DNA of 64,000 bases from Tenodera sinensis (lineage: Eukaryota > Arthropoda > Insecta > Mantodea > Mantidae): the NCBI GenBank assembly GCA_030765045.1, contig CM060962.1, positions 146,864,525 to 146,928,524 of the forward strand, written 5' to 3'. The translations under genes were made by a program, and so were the position numbers. Positions 44,380 to 54,655 of this stretch are shown piece by piece; position 1 is the first letter of the stretch, and every line of letters starts with the position of its first letter. The notes under the pieces were generated by a model that made no database searches, had not been told where the DNA came from, and saw only the letters and a program-made list of their open reading frames with translations.

Positions 44380-45263
44380 GGAAGAAGAAGAAAAGTGACA
44401 CAAGTAGCAATGGCATTAGAAACCTCAGTGTACAGAGCAAGAATGATGAGTGCTTAATAATGGGATGCATAGTTCTTATGTTACTAATGGTAGGAGGAAC
44501 TGAACAAAATCCTAATCCAGAGGAAATACAGGCAATCTTGGAATATATTATGGAAAAAATTAATAAAATTGATGGTATGGAGCAACAAATATGCGATAAT
44601 CTGAACAAAATGGAAATGGTAAGAAAATAAAAGCTAATGTTAGAAAGGAATTTCAAGGAATTAGCAGAAAGATGGAAACTAATTAATATTATTATTGAGA
44701 ATATTGTAAGCAAAATATGGAAGGTATACATAAAAAGCACTGTGTAAAAATATGTGGTTAAACCTAATATAAGCCAGGAGGAATGGTTAGGATACTTCAC
44801 AAATTTATATGCATGCAAAACCTCTGAGGAGTGAGAGCAATTCCAGGAATAGAAAACAATTATATTGAGATTCTAGATAGAGTAACCACAGAAGAAGTAA
44901 TGAACCAGGTCAAAAATCAAAAGAAATAAAGTACCAGAATATATACCTAGGAATGGTGTAGGGATGTGAGTCACGTTAAGATATTAACGTCCATATTGAA
45001 CTCAAATAAAGCCAAAGGCTACACACAGGAAAGTTGGAGAAAAACAATTATACAGCCAATATAAATGGAATATGGTAATCCTAGTAACTATCGATCGGGT
45101 AATAGCATTATTGTCCAATGTGGGAATAGGGGCAGATAGGCTGCAAGAATGGGCCAAACAATATAACATTATATCCGAATTCCAAATGGGACTTAAGAAA
45201 GGATTATTGATCATGATAATGTATTGATAATGTATTTGTTATAAACACCTTAATGGACAAATA

Positions 45264-46610
45264 TAACCCGACCAAGGCGAGTGCAGTCCTGCATGGGAAG
45301 CGGCAAGCAGGCGAACTAACACGATGACGACACAAATACGTCACGAAATGCTGTACAGTCTGATTTACTAGCGTGCAGCATACTGTTCACAGAGATTGTG
45401 CTAGTGATGGACCGTAAAGAAAATAAAGTTATTCACGAGCAAGCTCGGCGTGTTGTTATAATGTTGTTAAGTTTTGTGATGAAGAGAAGAAAGAAGCTCA
45501 AAAAATACCTTTTACAAATGCTACTGAACGTGCTGTCGCTTCTTCTGGCTGCAGTAAGACAACGGTATGCAAGATTAGGAAAGAGGGTCGGCTTGAAGAA
45601 AGTGGGGCGAGCAAAATAAAATCACCTGGTAAGATTGGTAAACCTCCTGGAAATAAAATACTTTAGAAAGAAATGGACAAGTGCATCATTAGAAGAAAAT
45701 ATCAGGAGTATTACTTGGTTAAAAAAGAAATTCCTACGCTGTGAAAATTATTGAACTTTTGCAAGAAAGAGATTAACTTCATGGGGGTAAAGAAACACTT
45801 AGAAAAATAGTGAAATCTAATGGATTTTGATTTAAAAAATGTAAAAATAAAAGGAGTGTACTGAGGGAACGTCCTGATATAGTGGCTCAAAGAGCATCAT
45901 TTCTTAGAACACTTAGGATATACATGGATGAAACCTGGATTCACACGCACTACACAGTTTCTAAGTGTTGGCAAAGTGATGATGTTCCAGGAGTGTATGC
46001 AAATGACAGTGCTGGACAGCGTCTTATTATCGTGCATGCTGGCTGGGAAATGGGATTTATTCCAGGTGCTTGCCTCTTTTACGATTCCAAATCCAAGACA
46101 TCAGATTACCATAACGAAATGAACTATGAAAACTACTCCAAGTGGGCTCAAAACCAACTGATACCTGTATTACCGCAAAACAGCACTGTTGTAATTGACA
46201 ATGCTCCTTATCACAATAAAGAAGACAATAAAATGCCCTCAAGCAACAATTTAAAGTCAGAAATACAACAATGGTTACGGAACAATAATATACCCTTTGA
46301 CCCTGAAATGACTAAAGCGGAACTTGTCATTCACGCAAAACAGCACAGACCAAAGAAAACATACTCCATTGACAAATTATTCGCAGATGCAGGCTTTACA
46401 GTACTTAGATTACCACCTTATCACCCGAACTTGAACCCTATCGAACTAGTCATATAATACATATGTACATATAATACAGTTATACACACAGAGAAAACGC
46501 CAACATGAGACCTGTTATTGTTCACCTTTTGCCAACCGGACTGTACAGAAGGGCGGGCAAGCCATAACGCTTACAACCGAAGCAGGACTGCACTAGCCTT
46601 GGTCGGGTTA
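45264..46610 (+). mobile_element. Tc1/mariner-related element with long D-E spacing, in the LINE
   Basis: The terminal repeats start TAACCCGACCAAGGC and extend through GAGTGCAGTCCTGC, with one mismatch over 29 bp (45,264-45,292 against 46,582-46,610). TA lies on both sides (45,262-45,263 and 46,611-46,612). Removing the element rejoins the LINE frame (INTLMDKY...). The 1,347-bp unit carries a transposase with its C-terminus cut off. Confidence 0.92.
45407..46457 (+). pseudogene. IS630/Tc1/mariner transposase, spacing class near DD82E
   Basis: The ATG at 45,407 opens MDRKENKVIHEQARRVV; after frame changes come TERAVASSGCSKTTVCKIRK (helix-turn-helix), RRKYQEYYLVKKEIPT and LRERPDIVAQRASFLR. The open part from 45,882 has the first catalytic Asp in IYMDETWIHTHY, the second in VVIDNAPYHN and the Glu in PPYHPNLNPIEL. 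By my count 81 residues separate the second Asp and the Glu, far more than 34-41 in classic families and close to the DD82E (Sailor) group I recall. The frame stops just after PIELVI, losing the usual C-terminus. Confidence 0.8.
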
Positions 46611-46887
46611 TACTTAAGAATTTACAAAATATTTAAGAAATAAAAAGGGGAAAATATATATGGCTTTCGTCAATATAGGAAGGGCTTTTGATTGAACAGA
46701 GCAGAAGCTATTAAAGAAAGGGGAAAGTAATCAAATGGTAACTGTTCTGAAAGAATTACACAAGGAAAACTTTCTGAGTAAAATATGATGGTGTAATAAC
46801 TATTGAAGTATATCAAGAAGAAGGGTTAAGGCAAGGTTGCAAGCTAAGCCCAATTTTATTCAAGTTTTTTATTGATGACATAAAATA

Positions 46888-47569
46888 CAGGGTGGAAGAA
46901 AAGTCATTGCGTTAATTTAAACCAGTGAAAGATCTCGGTATTTGGAAAACATTTTGCACATTACATTTTTGTCTGACCATTTCCTATGGAAATATTGTAG
47001 TTTTGTCAAAAACAAGCTAGCAACACTGCAGATTGTGTAGGTCACTTTCACTTGGTCAGTACATAAACACTGCAGCACAGTGTCTGATGAACATAAACAA
47101 ATGCCATGCCGTGACTTTCCATGTTTACTATGCGAGTGTAGGCCATCAGAATCGTTAGCTCCCAAAGCATTACACCACCCTACAAGCAATCAACCTGTTT
47201 ACATCCAGAAATCGGTTCAATTCCCTGACCAACCTCAACACAACGTTGCCAAGTTACTTCATGTCTGAAAAAGCTATTCGGAATATTCCTTTAATTCTCT
47301 TAAGTGATTAATTATTTTGAAACTCTGTGTGATGTCCCATAATTACTACTGAAGCTATGTCAGAAATAAGTTACTCTACTCATCTTACAAGTAACAAACT
47401 ATTATATTCGTACATTCTTGTGGAATTATGCATCAAATTTGGAACAAAAACCATTTATTTTTTCGAAATTTGCTGATCAAAGAACAAAATGACATTAAAC
47501 TTTTTTGTTTATAATGCTTCTATGAAGCACATATTAGAAGGAATGTAATAAGTTCCCTTCCACCTGGTG
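46888..47569. mobile_element. 682-bp MITE in the LINE, TA target
   Basis: The left end CAGGGTGGAAGAAAAGT and the inverted right end CACCAGGTGGAAGGGAA are similar, and TA lies on both sides (46,886 and 47,570). The LINE frame around it (FFIDDI... before, INNVQIPGLLF after) is rejoined by removing it. There is no transposase inside. It probably belongs to the Tc1/mariner or pogo group. Confidence 0.65.
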
Positions 47570-47814
47570 TATGTAATAACAACAGTTTTTTGCCTGTAAT
47601 AAACAATGTGCAAATCCCTGGTTTGCTCTTTGTGGGCAACTTGGCTGTGGGCCCCATTACTGTAAATAGTCTAAGCTGTCTCTATGAGAAATAGATAAAT
47701 ACTGCTTAGAATGGGAACTGACTGTAAACAGAGAGAAAAAGAGTCAAATTGTAGTATTTAAGAAAGGGAATGAACTGAATAAACATGAGAACTGGAGGAA
47801 GGGAAGTAAGGAAT

Positions 47815-47870
47815 AGTGAGTGGGAGAGAAGGATTTAAGGGCCCATCGACAACTAGTTCATTTGAGCCCG
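47815..47870 (-). mobile_element. 56-bp dead-on-arrival LINE tail with 10-bp duplication
   Basis: On - it reads CGGGCTCAAATGAACTAGTT then GTCGATGGGCCCTTAAATCC and a short CACTCACT tail. AGTAAGGAAT flanks it at 47,805-47,814 and 47,871-47,880. Same 3' end as the LINE at 48,829. Confidence 0.8.
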
Positions 47871-47904
47871 AGTAAGGAATGTAACGTGGTGCACGATTGT
47901 TCTT

Positions 47905-48262
47905 CTTCTTCTTCTTATACTCCCCTTATGTAGGACTTACAAGCCAGTACCTAGGGTCAGACGCCTGTCGGGGAGCACAGGAACCTATGGACAGGACAGA
48001 GTGAAGACCTGGAAGTCGGTGGTCAGCCAAGCACCAGGTATGAGAGTGAGGAAGAGGATGATATGAAATGCAGGCGAAATGGATGATTGGATAGGTGATA
48101 ATGGAGCAATTGGTGGAAGAGTGGCAGGGGAAACCGGAGCACCTGGAGAAAACCCGTCCTGACGCCGCTTCGTCCACCACGAATACCACATGCGGGTCCC
48201 TGGGATCGAACCTGGGTCGACTAGGTGGTAGGCGAGCGTGCTAACCGCTCGGCATGATTGCA
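47905..48262 (-). mobile_element. SINE (GGGACCCGCATGTGG family), full, type-2 tail
   Basis: On the minus strand the tRNA-like head has GCCGAGCGGTTAGCACGC (box A region, about 48,254-48,236) and box B GGTTCGATCCC (about 48,204-48,214). The shared body follows (GGGACCCGCATGTGGTATTC). The tail differs from the copies at 35,613 and 58,688 and ends in AGTATAAGAAGAAGAAGAA near 47,905. Confidence 0.85.
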
Positions 48263-49147
48263 CTTACGAATAAAAATATACATGGGGGAGGGGAAAATGG
48301 GAGAAACAAAAGAGAATGGCATTGGTAAAAGCAAAAGCAGCAATGATTGCTGTGAAAGGACATCAGTATAAAATGTCAGAGATGCATTTGAAACTGTTGA
48401 AAAGCGTGTGTAACTCAAAGGTAGAGTCTTGAATGCCATATGGTATTGAAATATGGGAACTTGAAAACAGGTGGAAAGCTGTAGATTTTGCACCTAGGAT
48501 GTTTTATAAGAAAGTTTTTGGGGTTGCCAATAGCAAATGAAGTTGTGCAAACTGAAATAGGAAGAGTCACAAGAAAAGGATTGGTTCAGGAGAGGGTATT
48601 AAAATACTAGTACAGGATCCTGATAGAAGACCTTTATTGATGCTCTATGTTCCACAAAGGAATAACAGGAACTCAGGATCCTGAATGGAGATGATGATAC
48701 TCTGTTGAAATAATGTTTAAAATACCAAGAAATAAGAAATAATCTAGAAAATAATGGCTTAGGTGCTACCTGATGAAAAAGAAAAACATACTATTAAGGT
48801 TTCTGGAAGAGTGCAAGAAAAAGGTTTGAAGTGAGTGAATAGAGCTTAAGGGCCCCTTGACAACTAGGTCAAATATTGAAGTCTAAAACACTCACAAACT
48901 TTGGGCTGAAAAGGCTTAAACTAAAACACAAAATGAAAAAAAGTAAAACACTAAAATGTTAAAAAAAAGGTGAATGGCAAAAGAGTTAAAACATGAAAAA
49001 TGAATGTTAAAACAGTAAAACATTACAGTGCTAAAAACAAACAGTAAAGCCAATAAGGCAAGTAGTCATAGTCTAAAACAGTAAACCTAAAAGCCCAAAT
49101 ATAAAATACAAGTTAGATCTGCTTTGCAAACCCATTTCGGAGACAAA

Positions 49148-52100
49148 TCACAACACCTTATTTTTAGCTATGGGGACATCACTGAGAATCAAGCACAGTG
49201 TAATACCCAGGCCAAAGGACTGGTGCTCACGAGCATAGTGTGGACAATTGAGGAGGACATGTGACACAGAGAATTGTGTGCTGCATGTTGTACAGAAGGG
49301 CGCCAGGCCACCATGCAAAATATATCTGTGTGTGGCACACGTGATACCTATCCTCAAGTGGGTGAGAATAACTTCTGCCTGCCTGGAATCCCTGCAGGAC
49401 ATCTTCCAGGACTGTACATTGTCCTTAATTGTCCGCAGTTGAGTGCCAGATAGTGCTTTCCATGACTGCTGTCAGGTGGCAAATAGATGACGATGAAAGT
49501 ACCGCTGTACTTCTATATAAGGCAGAGTCCAGGTGGATAACCTCGCAGATGACATGCAGACTTTGCAGCTGCATTTGCCTTGTTGCCAGGAATACCCACA
49601 TGGCCTGGGGTCCATGTAAAAACAAACTAGTATCCGTGAGATAGTAACTATAAGAGGAGTGTCAGTATTTTAACTATGAATGCTGAAATGCAGAGAAACT
49701 ACTGCAGGGCCTGAACAGCGCTCAGAGAGTCGGAGCAAATGATAAAATTTCCAGGACCTGAGCTGGAGATAAAAAGTAAGAAATAAAATATGGTGAACAG
49801 CTTGGCAGTAAAAACAGAACTGGCATCCGGAAGGCTGTACTTGTGAGCCTCACTGTTGTACCCAAAACTACACCTGTAGCACCACCCACTTGGGAACCAA
49901 AATGCTGGAGTGGGATTCCCGTAATGTCCCAGGATTTCGGTGAAGAGTTGACAATACACCGTGTGAGGGGTAGCTACCTTAGTATGGCCTGAAAGCTCCA
50001 GGTCGAATTAGGCACACTGGAGTTGCCAAGGAGGGAAGTGGCCAAAGCAATACCGTTCTACAGCAGGCATTCGGAGAGAATGTGTGGCGAGCAGATCATG
50101 AAACCGAATACCACTGGGGCGGGATATAGAGCTATTTCGCATATAACAGTGGGCGAGGTCTGAACACAACACAAACTGAAGTGATGGTTGATCTGGGTGA
50201 GCTGCCAAACGTGCCAAGTACAAACAAAGCAATAACGAGCTTCGGACAGACAATGGAGGTTCGCCAGAATTGGCATATAGACACTCGACTCGACTAGTGC
50301 AGGAAGCTCCAGTAGCAAGACGGATACCAGTATGATGAATCGTGTTTAAAAGAGGAAGTTTGGAGGCGGACGCCGCGCCATAGATAAAACAGCCATGATC
50401 TAGTTTGGACAGGACCAATGAGCGATACAATCTCAATATTACGGTGCGATCGCCACCCCAAGATGACCCAGATAAAAACCTGAGTACTCAAACCGAACGA
50501 TCGCAGGAAGCACGAAGATGACGAATATGGTGTTCCCATGTGAGTTTTCTGTCGAGGTGAAGGTGTGGAACAAACGCAGACGTGTGCCACGCAAATGAAG
50601 ATCAGGAGGGTGTACGCCACGAAGTCGATGAAAGGGCACACACTGTGTTTTCGTAGAGAACTGAAAGCCGGTGTGAACCACCCACTCGGCGATGGATGTT
50701 ACGGGCTGCAGTTGACGCTCGATGTGCTCAAGATTATACAAGCCATAATATATGACATAGTCAACATACAGTGACATCGGTATTCCGCTACGAACAACAC
50801 TAGCGATACTGTTAATGACAACGGCGAAAAGCGTTACAAGAAGAATCGACCGCTGGGGTACACCATTCTCCTGGATCCTTTCTTGGGATTGTGTGTTTCC
50901 AGTACGGACACGAAATCGGCTAAGTTTTAAAAAAATTAAGAGGAAGATCGGTAAATGACCGCGTAAACTGTAGCCGTGCAGAGTACGTAGGATACCATAG
51001 CGCCAGGTGGTGTCGTATGCCTTCTACAGATCGAAGAAGACACCCACAACATGCTGCTTTAGGAGAAAGGCATTTTCTATATAAGCTTCCATGCGTGCCA
51101 GGTTATCGACACTGGAACGATGGCGACGAAAACCGCACTGAACATTGCACAGCAGGTATTTATCTCTAGCCACCACAGTAAGCGAGCGTTAATCATTCGT
51201 CCAAATGTCTTACAAATGACACTCGTTAGGCAAATACGGCGGTAGCTAGAGGGAAGTCTCCGGTCCTTTCCGGGCCGAGGGATAGGGATGACAATACCCT
51301 CACGCCAGGAAGATGGGAAAACCTGCTGCCGCCAGATATGGTCGTAAATGCCGAACAGGAAGGAGCAAGCCGCAGGTGGAATATGAAGCAGCATTTGTCG
51401 GTAGATGTCATCATGACAAGGAGAGGAGTCCTTTGCGAGAGACAAAGAATGCACCAGCTCCACTTCGGTAAAAGGGACGTTATACGGTTCACCACAGTCA
51501 CTGTTAAAATCGAGAACTATCAGCTCTGCAGATTTCTTGATGGGTAGAAAGGCGGTATTGTAACTTTGGGTATCAGCAGCGAAAGAGTTGGCAAGGTTAT
51601 CGGCGATATTCTGTTCAGAGATATAAGTGGAGCCCTGTGCGGCCAGACCGGGAATAAGTGTCTGGCGACACTTGCCATACATACACCTAACAGCAGTCCA
51701 CACCCTTTGTGCTGAGGTGCGATGGGAAAGGGAAGAGACGCAAGTTTCCCAGGATGCGCGATTTGCACTGTGAAGCACAAAAGGGGTTCTAGCAAGAGAA
51801 CGTTTAAAAACTATAAAGTTCTCGGTAGGATGTAAATTACAAAGACGTAGAACACACTTGCGCACTCTGATAGCCAAACAGCATTCCTCGGACCACCAAG
51901 GCACAGGAACGTGTCGTGGTGTAGATGAGCCACGAGGAATGCTGGAATCCGCTGCGAGCAAGACAGAACATGCAAAATATTCCACAATTTCGTCAATTGA
52001 AGACATTGTCGGCGAGATGAATGAGGATCGAAATTTCCCCTAATCAGCCTTGAAAATAATCCAGTGAGAATGTTTTCTGGGCACAGTAGGGGGACAGTAG

Positions 52101-52663
52101 AGGTGAATATTAATGATCACTGCTAAATAGGTAGGAAAGCACCGACCAACCAAGCAGGGGAGCTAATGCCGGGCTACAGAAAGAAACTTCTAAGGCTGAG
52201 TGTGTGCGCCGGACATATAACAAACGTCTGGTATTAGGCACCCACGAGCATCGTCAGTGTCGGAGCCCTAAATGGTATTTTTGGCATTTAGATCGCCTAC
52301 AAAGAGGAGCGGTGGCAGAATCTGTGCCAAAAGAGCTCGAATATCCTGTTCTTGTACGACACTGATCGGTGGCAGATATACATTACCAATAGAAAAGCAT
52401 AGGCCCTGCAACTGTATACGAACGGCTAAGGTTTGCAACGGCGTGTTAAGCGGTATGCTGGCGGCAGAGATATATGCCACCAGTATAGCAACACCACCGC
52501 TTGCTCGCCGATCAGCTGCAGTCATGTTTAAATGTCGAAAAATCACGTAGATATAAACCGTGATTAGGCGGCAAATGGGTTTGTCGTAGACAGACGATCA
52601 CTGAGAAAATATGTGCGGAGCCCTGGCCCGGAACCCATTAATATTCCACTGGAATATTTCCAT
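49148..52663 (-). pseudogene. ORF2 (endonuclease, reverse transcriptase, RNase H) of the LINE
   Basis: The ATG at 52,663 opens MEIFQWNINGFRARAPH, the standard APE-endonuclease start. 52,546-52,268 has GGVAILV, NVYLPP and FVGDLNAKN. The 309-codon frame at 52,006-51,077 has PWWSEECCLAIR, SSPCHDDIYRQML and SYRRICLTSVICKTFGRM. The catalytic region reads FFDL*KAYDTTWRYG (about 51,030) with a stop, and SLYVDYVIYY (about 50,770) has Tyr where the second catalytic Asp should be. A later block (50,436-50,008) precedes RNase H remnants: ICSDSLSAVQAL (49,710) and a C-terminal finger (about 49,330-49,240) with CTTCSTQFSVSHVLLNCPHY. The point mutation at the active site means no reverse transcription from this copy. 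Confidence 0.82.
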
Positions 52664-52966
52664 GCTAAAAAATAATTAGTGGCTGATCTTTCTTTTTCAC
52701 CTTTGCACACTTTGGACCGAGGATGCGAGGTTCCCCATCCTCTGGCGACTCCTCCGATGTGCGAGAGTCTGAAGAACCCCTGCGACTCACAGAGCAGGAG
52801 CCGGACTTCACAGAGGACGTGCAGCTACTCGCCCGAGGTTTATGCCTGGAAGATGGCTTTCAATAGGCAATGAAGATGTCCTAGAGCTAGTCGACTGCTG
52901 CGGAGCTGGCATCTGGACGGCAGAAGAGGTAGTCTGTAGTCGAACTATAGGTGGGGTAGAAACATG

Positions 52967-53849
52967 CTAGTCAGGTGAGTCAGATTGGACTCCCACGGAA
53001 ATCCGAGAGAGCGAACTGGGGCACGTCTGTACGACGGCGTCCTGTTTCGGAACAGCCTGGCGGACAGCTGCAGAAAACTTCATGGCGGTGGTAGGATGAA
53101 GTTCCTGGTACCGCTTCCTTGCGTCTACAAAAGTCAGGTGTTCCTTAACCAGAAGTTCCTGGATTGCCTTCTCCTCTAAAAAGCGGGAGCAATCGCGCGA
53201 GTTTGATGGGTGTGCACCTCCACAGTTGACACCGGTGGAGTCCTGGTCGCACAAGGAGCCGTCATGAGCATCTCGACCACAGCTTGGACAAATGGTGTAC
53301 CGGTACATCGTTGCTGTGTATGCTCGAACTTCTGGCAGCGAAAACAACGCATGGGGTTTGGGACATAGGGTTGCACGTTCATACCTGCAGATGTATTGCG
53401 GCAGAGTTCTACAGTCAAACGTTAGGAAAACCGTACATAAACCGAGCGACTGGTTGTCCCTCTTCCCGATTAAACGGTACGCAACAATAACGCCTTGGTC
53501 GGAAAGGGCGGTTAACCATGTCCTCGTTAGAGAGGCCGTCCAAACTTGACTCAGAAACTTCGCCGCAATAGCTATTTAGGGTCTTATGCTTCTTCACCTT
53601 TACGGGAACCCAAAAGAGTGGCTTTCAATAGTTTTGCGGTCCTTACAGCGTGTGGCATTTTTCACAGATTCGATCTACCTCCTTTTTAATGTAGAACGGA
53701 CTCAGAGTAGCCAGTGTCCTTTTCTCACTAATCATACGCATGACTATAAAACGGGGAATTGATGGGGTTGAGCGCAGAGAAGACATGATTATAAGGCCCC
53801 TCTTCATGAACGTCGGCAGACTTTTTTCCAGGGGGGGGGGGGCGGCCAA
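52967..53849 (-). pseudogene. ORF1 (gag-like, CCHC zinc knuckles) of the LINE
   Basis: Broken frames in order: SIPRFIVMRMISEKRTLATL and SPFYIKKEV (53,780-53,690), HKTLNSYCGEVSES with DGLSNEDM (53,590-53,520), PMRCFRCQKFEHTQQRC (53,350-53,300), CPSCGRDAHDGSLC and NCGGAHPSNSRDC (53,290-53,190), then FLEEKAIQELLVKEHLTFVD. CCHC knuckles plus the LEEKAIQELLVKE tail are typical of ORF1 of I/Jockey-like LINEs, where the protein binds the RNA. Small frameshifts only, so fairly recent decay. Confidence 0.8.
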
Positions 53850-54069
53850 ATGTTAGAATTTTGCAATCAGGTAATATTAATTCATTATTTTGTTGTCAAA
53901 AGTTATAGTATTTGTTGCGGATAACCATATAAATTTGCGCTAAATAGAAACTGTACTTTACATAAAAATTAAAATAATAGTTTAATAGTCAGCACATTAA
54001 GTTCATTAATTTCCAAGGGGGGCCGCGGCCCTCCCTTGCCCCCCCCCCCCCTCGTTCGCGACGCCCATG
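53805..54069. mobile_element. 265-bp GC-rich MITE in the LINE 5' region
   Basis: The left end CATGAACGTCG (53,805-53,815) and the inverted right end CATGGGCGTCG (54,059-54,069) are similar, and each is followed inward by long G or C runs (G-rich at 53,830-53,845, C-rich at 54,030-54,050). The centre is AT-rich. There is no coding capacity. The CATGGGCGTCG...GGGGG style of end is common in invertebrate MITEs I have seen. Confidence 0.55.
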
Positions 54070-54655
54070 TCCCTCTTCCGGAACTGTCGGCGTCAGCCTG
54101 CCATCCGGGATGTAAACGAAAGACACCTAAATCTTCCGGTCTGTGCCGGCCCGAAGCACCAGCTTCAGACCCGATCTCAAGGAGTACTTCAGAAAAAGTT
54201 ACCTTCCGCCTGTCACTACCGTCCGGTATGCGACATGTTCACCAAAGGTAGGCCCGACTTTATGCCACCCTTCCACCCGTATAACCGCCGGTGGCTCCCC
54301 ATTTTAGGCCACGGTGCCTCAACGGAGTCGGCGTGGATTCAGGGGACATGTGGTTAATTACATCGGGTCCCCCTGTACACCCCAGCGACGCACGGCCGCC
54401 TAGATACCCATGGGGACACGGCCCCTAAGGAGCTACCTCTGAGGTGTACATGATAATGGAATGGCTCTGTACCTAGTGTCGCACAAAAGAGGTAGTGAGG
54501 AGTGTCCACTCAACCTTCACACCTGAGCCCCCGAAAAGTGCACAAGTTGGAAGCTGTGCTGAAACTGTGGGACAGGAACCACGGATATAGGATAGACCCC
54601 GTTGGTGAGACAGGAGTTCATTAATCTACTACTTAACTATGTAAAAGCCCTACGG

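Larger units (their letters stand above)
44380..48828 (+). mobile_element. Non-LTR retrotransposon (no RNase H seen), heavily interrupted
   Basis: Broken + frames read LMLLMVGGTEQNPNPEE (ATG at 44,460), EWLGYFTNLYACKTSEE (44,780), WAKQYNIISEFQMG (45,150), INTLMDKY (about 45,240), then KIYMAFVNIGRAFD (46,655) with a catalytic-type Asp, EEGLRQGCKLSPILFKFFID (46,825) and IPGLLFVGNLAV (47,610) where FADD is expected. The C-terminal part resumes at about 48,265. Interruptions are a Tc1/mariner-like element (45,264-46,610), a MITE (46,888-47,569), a LINE tail (47,815-47,870) and a SINE (47,905-48,262). The (-)-strand LINE abuts at 48,829. Confidence 0.7.
48829..54655 (-). mobile_element. Near full-length I/Jockey-like LINE with RNase H
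   Basis: The minus strand carries a GC-rich 5' region (54,655-54,070), gag-like ORF1 (about 53,850-52,960), and ORF2 with endonuclease, reverse transcriptase and RNase H (52,663-49,148). A 3' untranslated region of about 300 bp ends TGACCTAGTTGTCAAGGGGC, CCTTAAGC and a short TCAC tail at 48,829-48,845. A 265-bp GC-rich MITE lies in the 5' region (53,805-54,069). GC content is well above the surroundings. The 5' limit near the G run at 54,653-54,669 is inferred. Confidence 0.85.
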
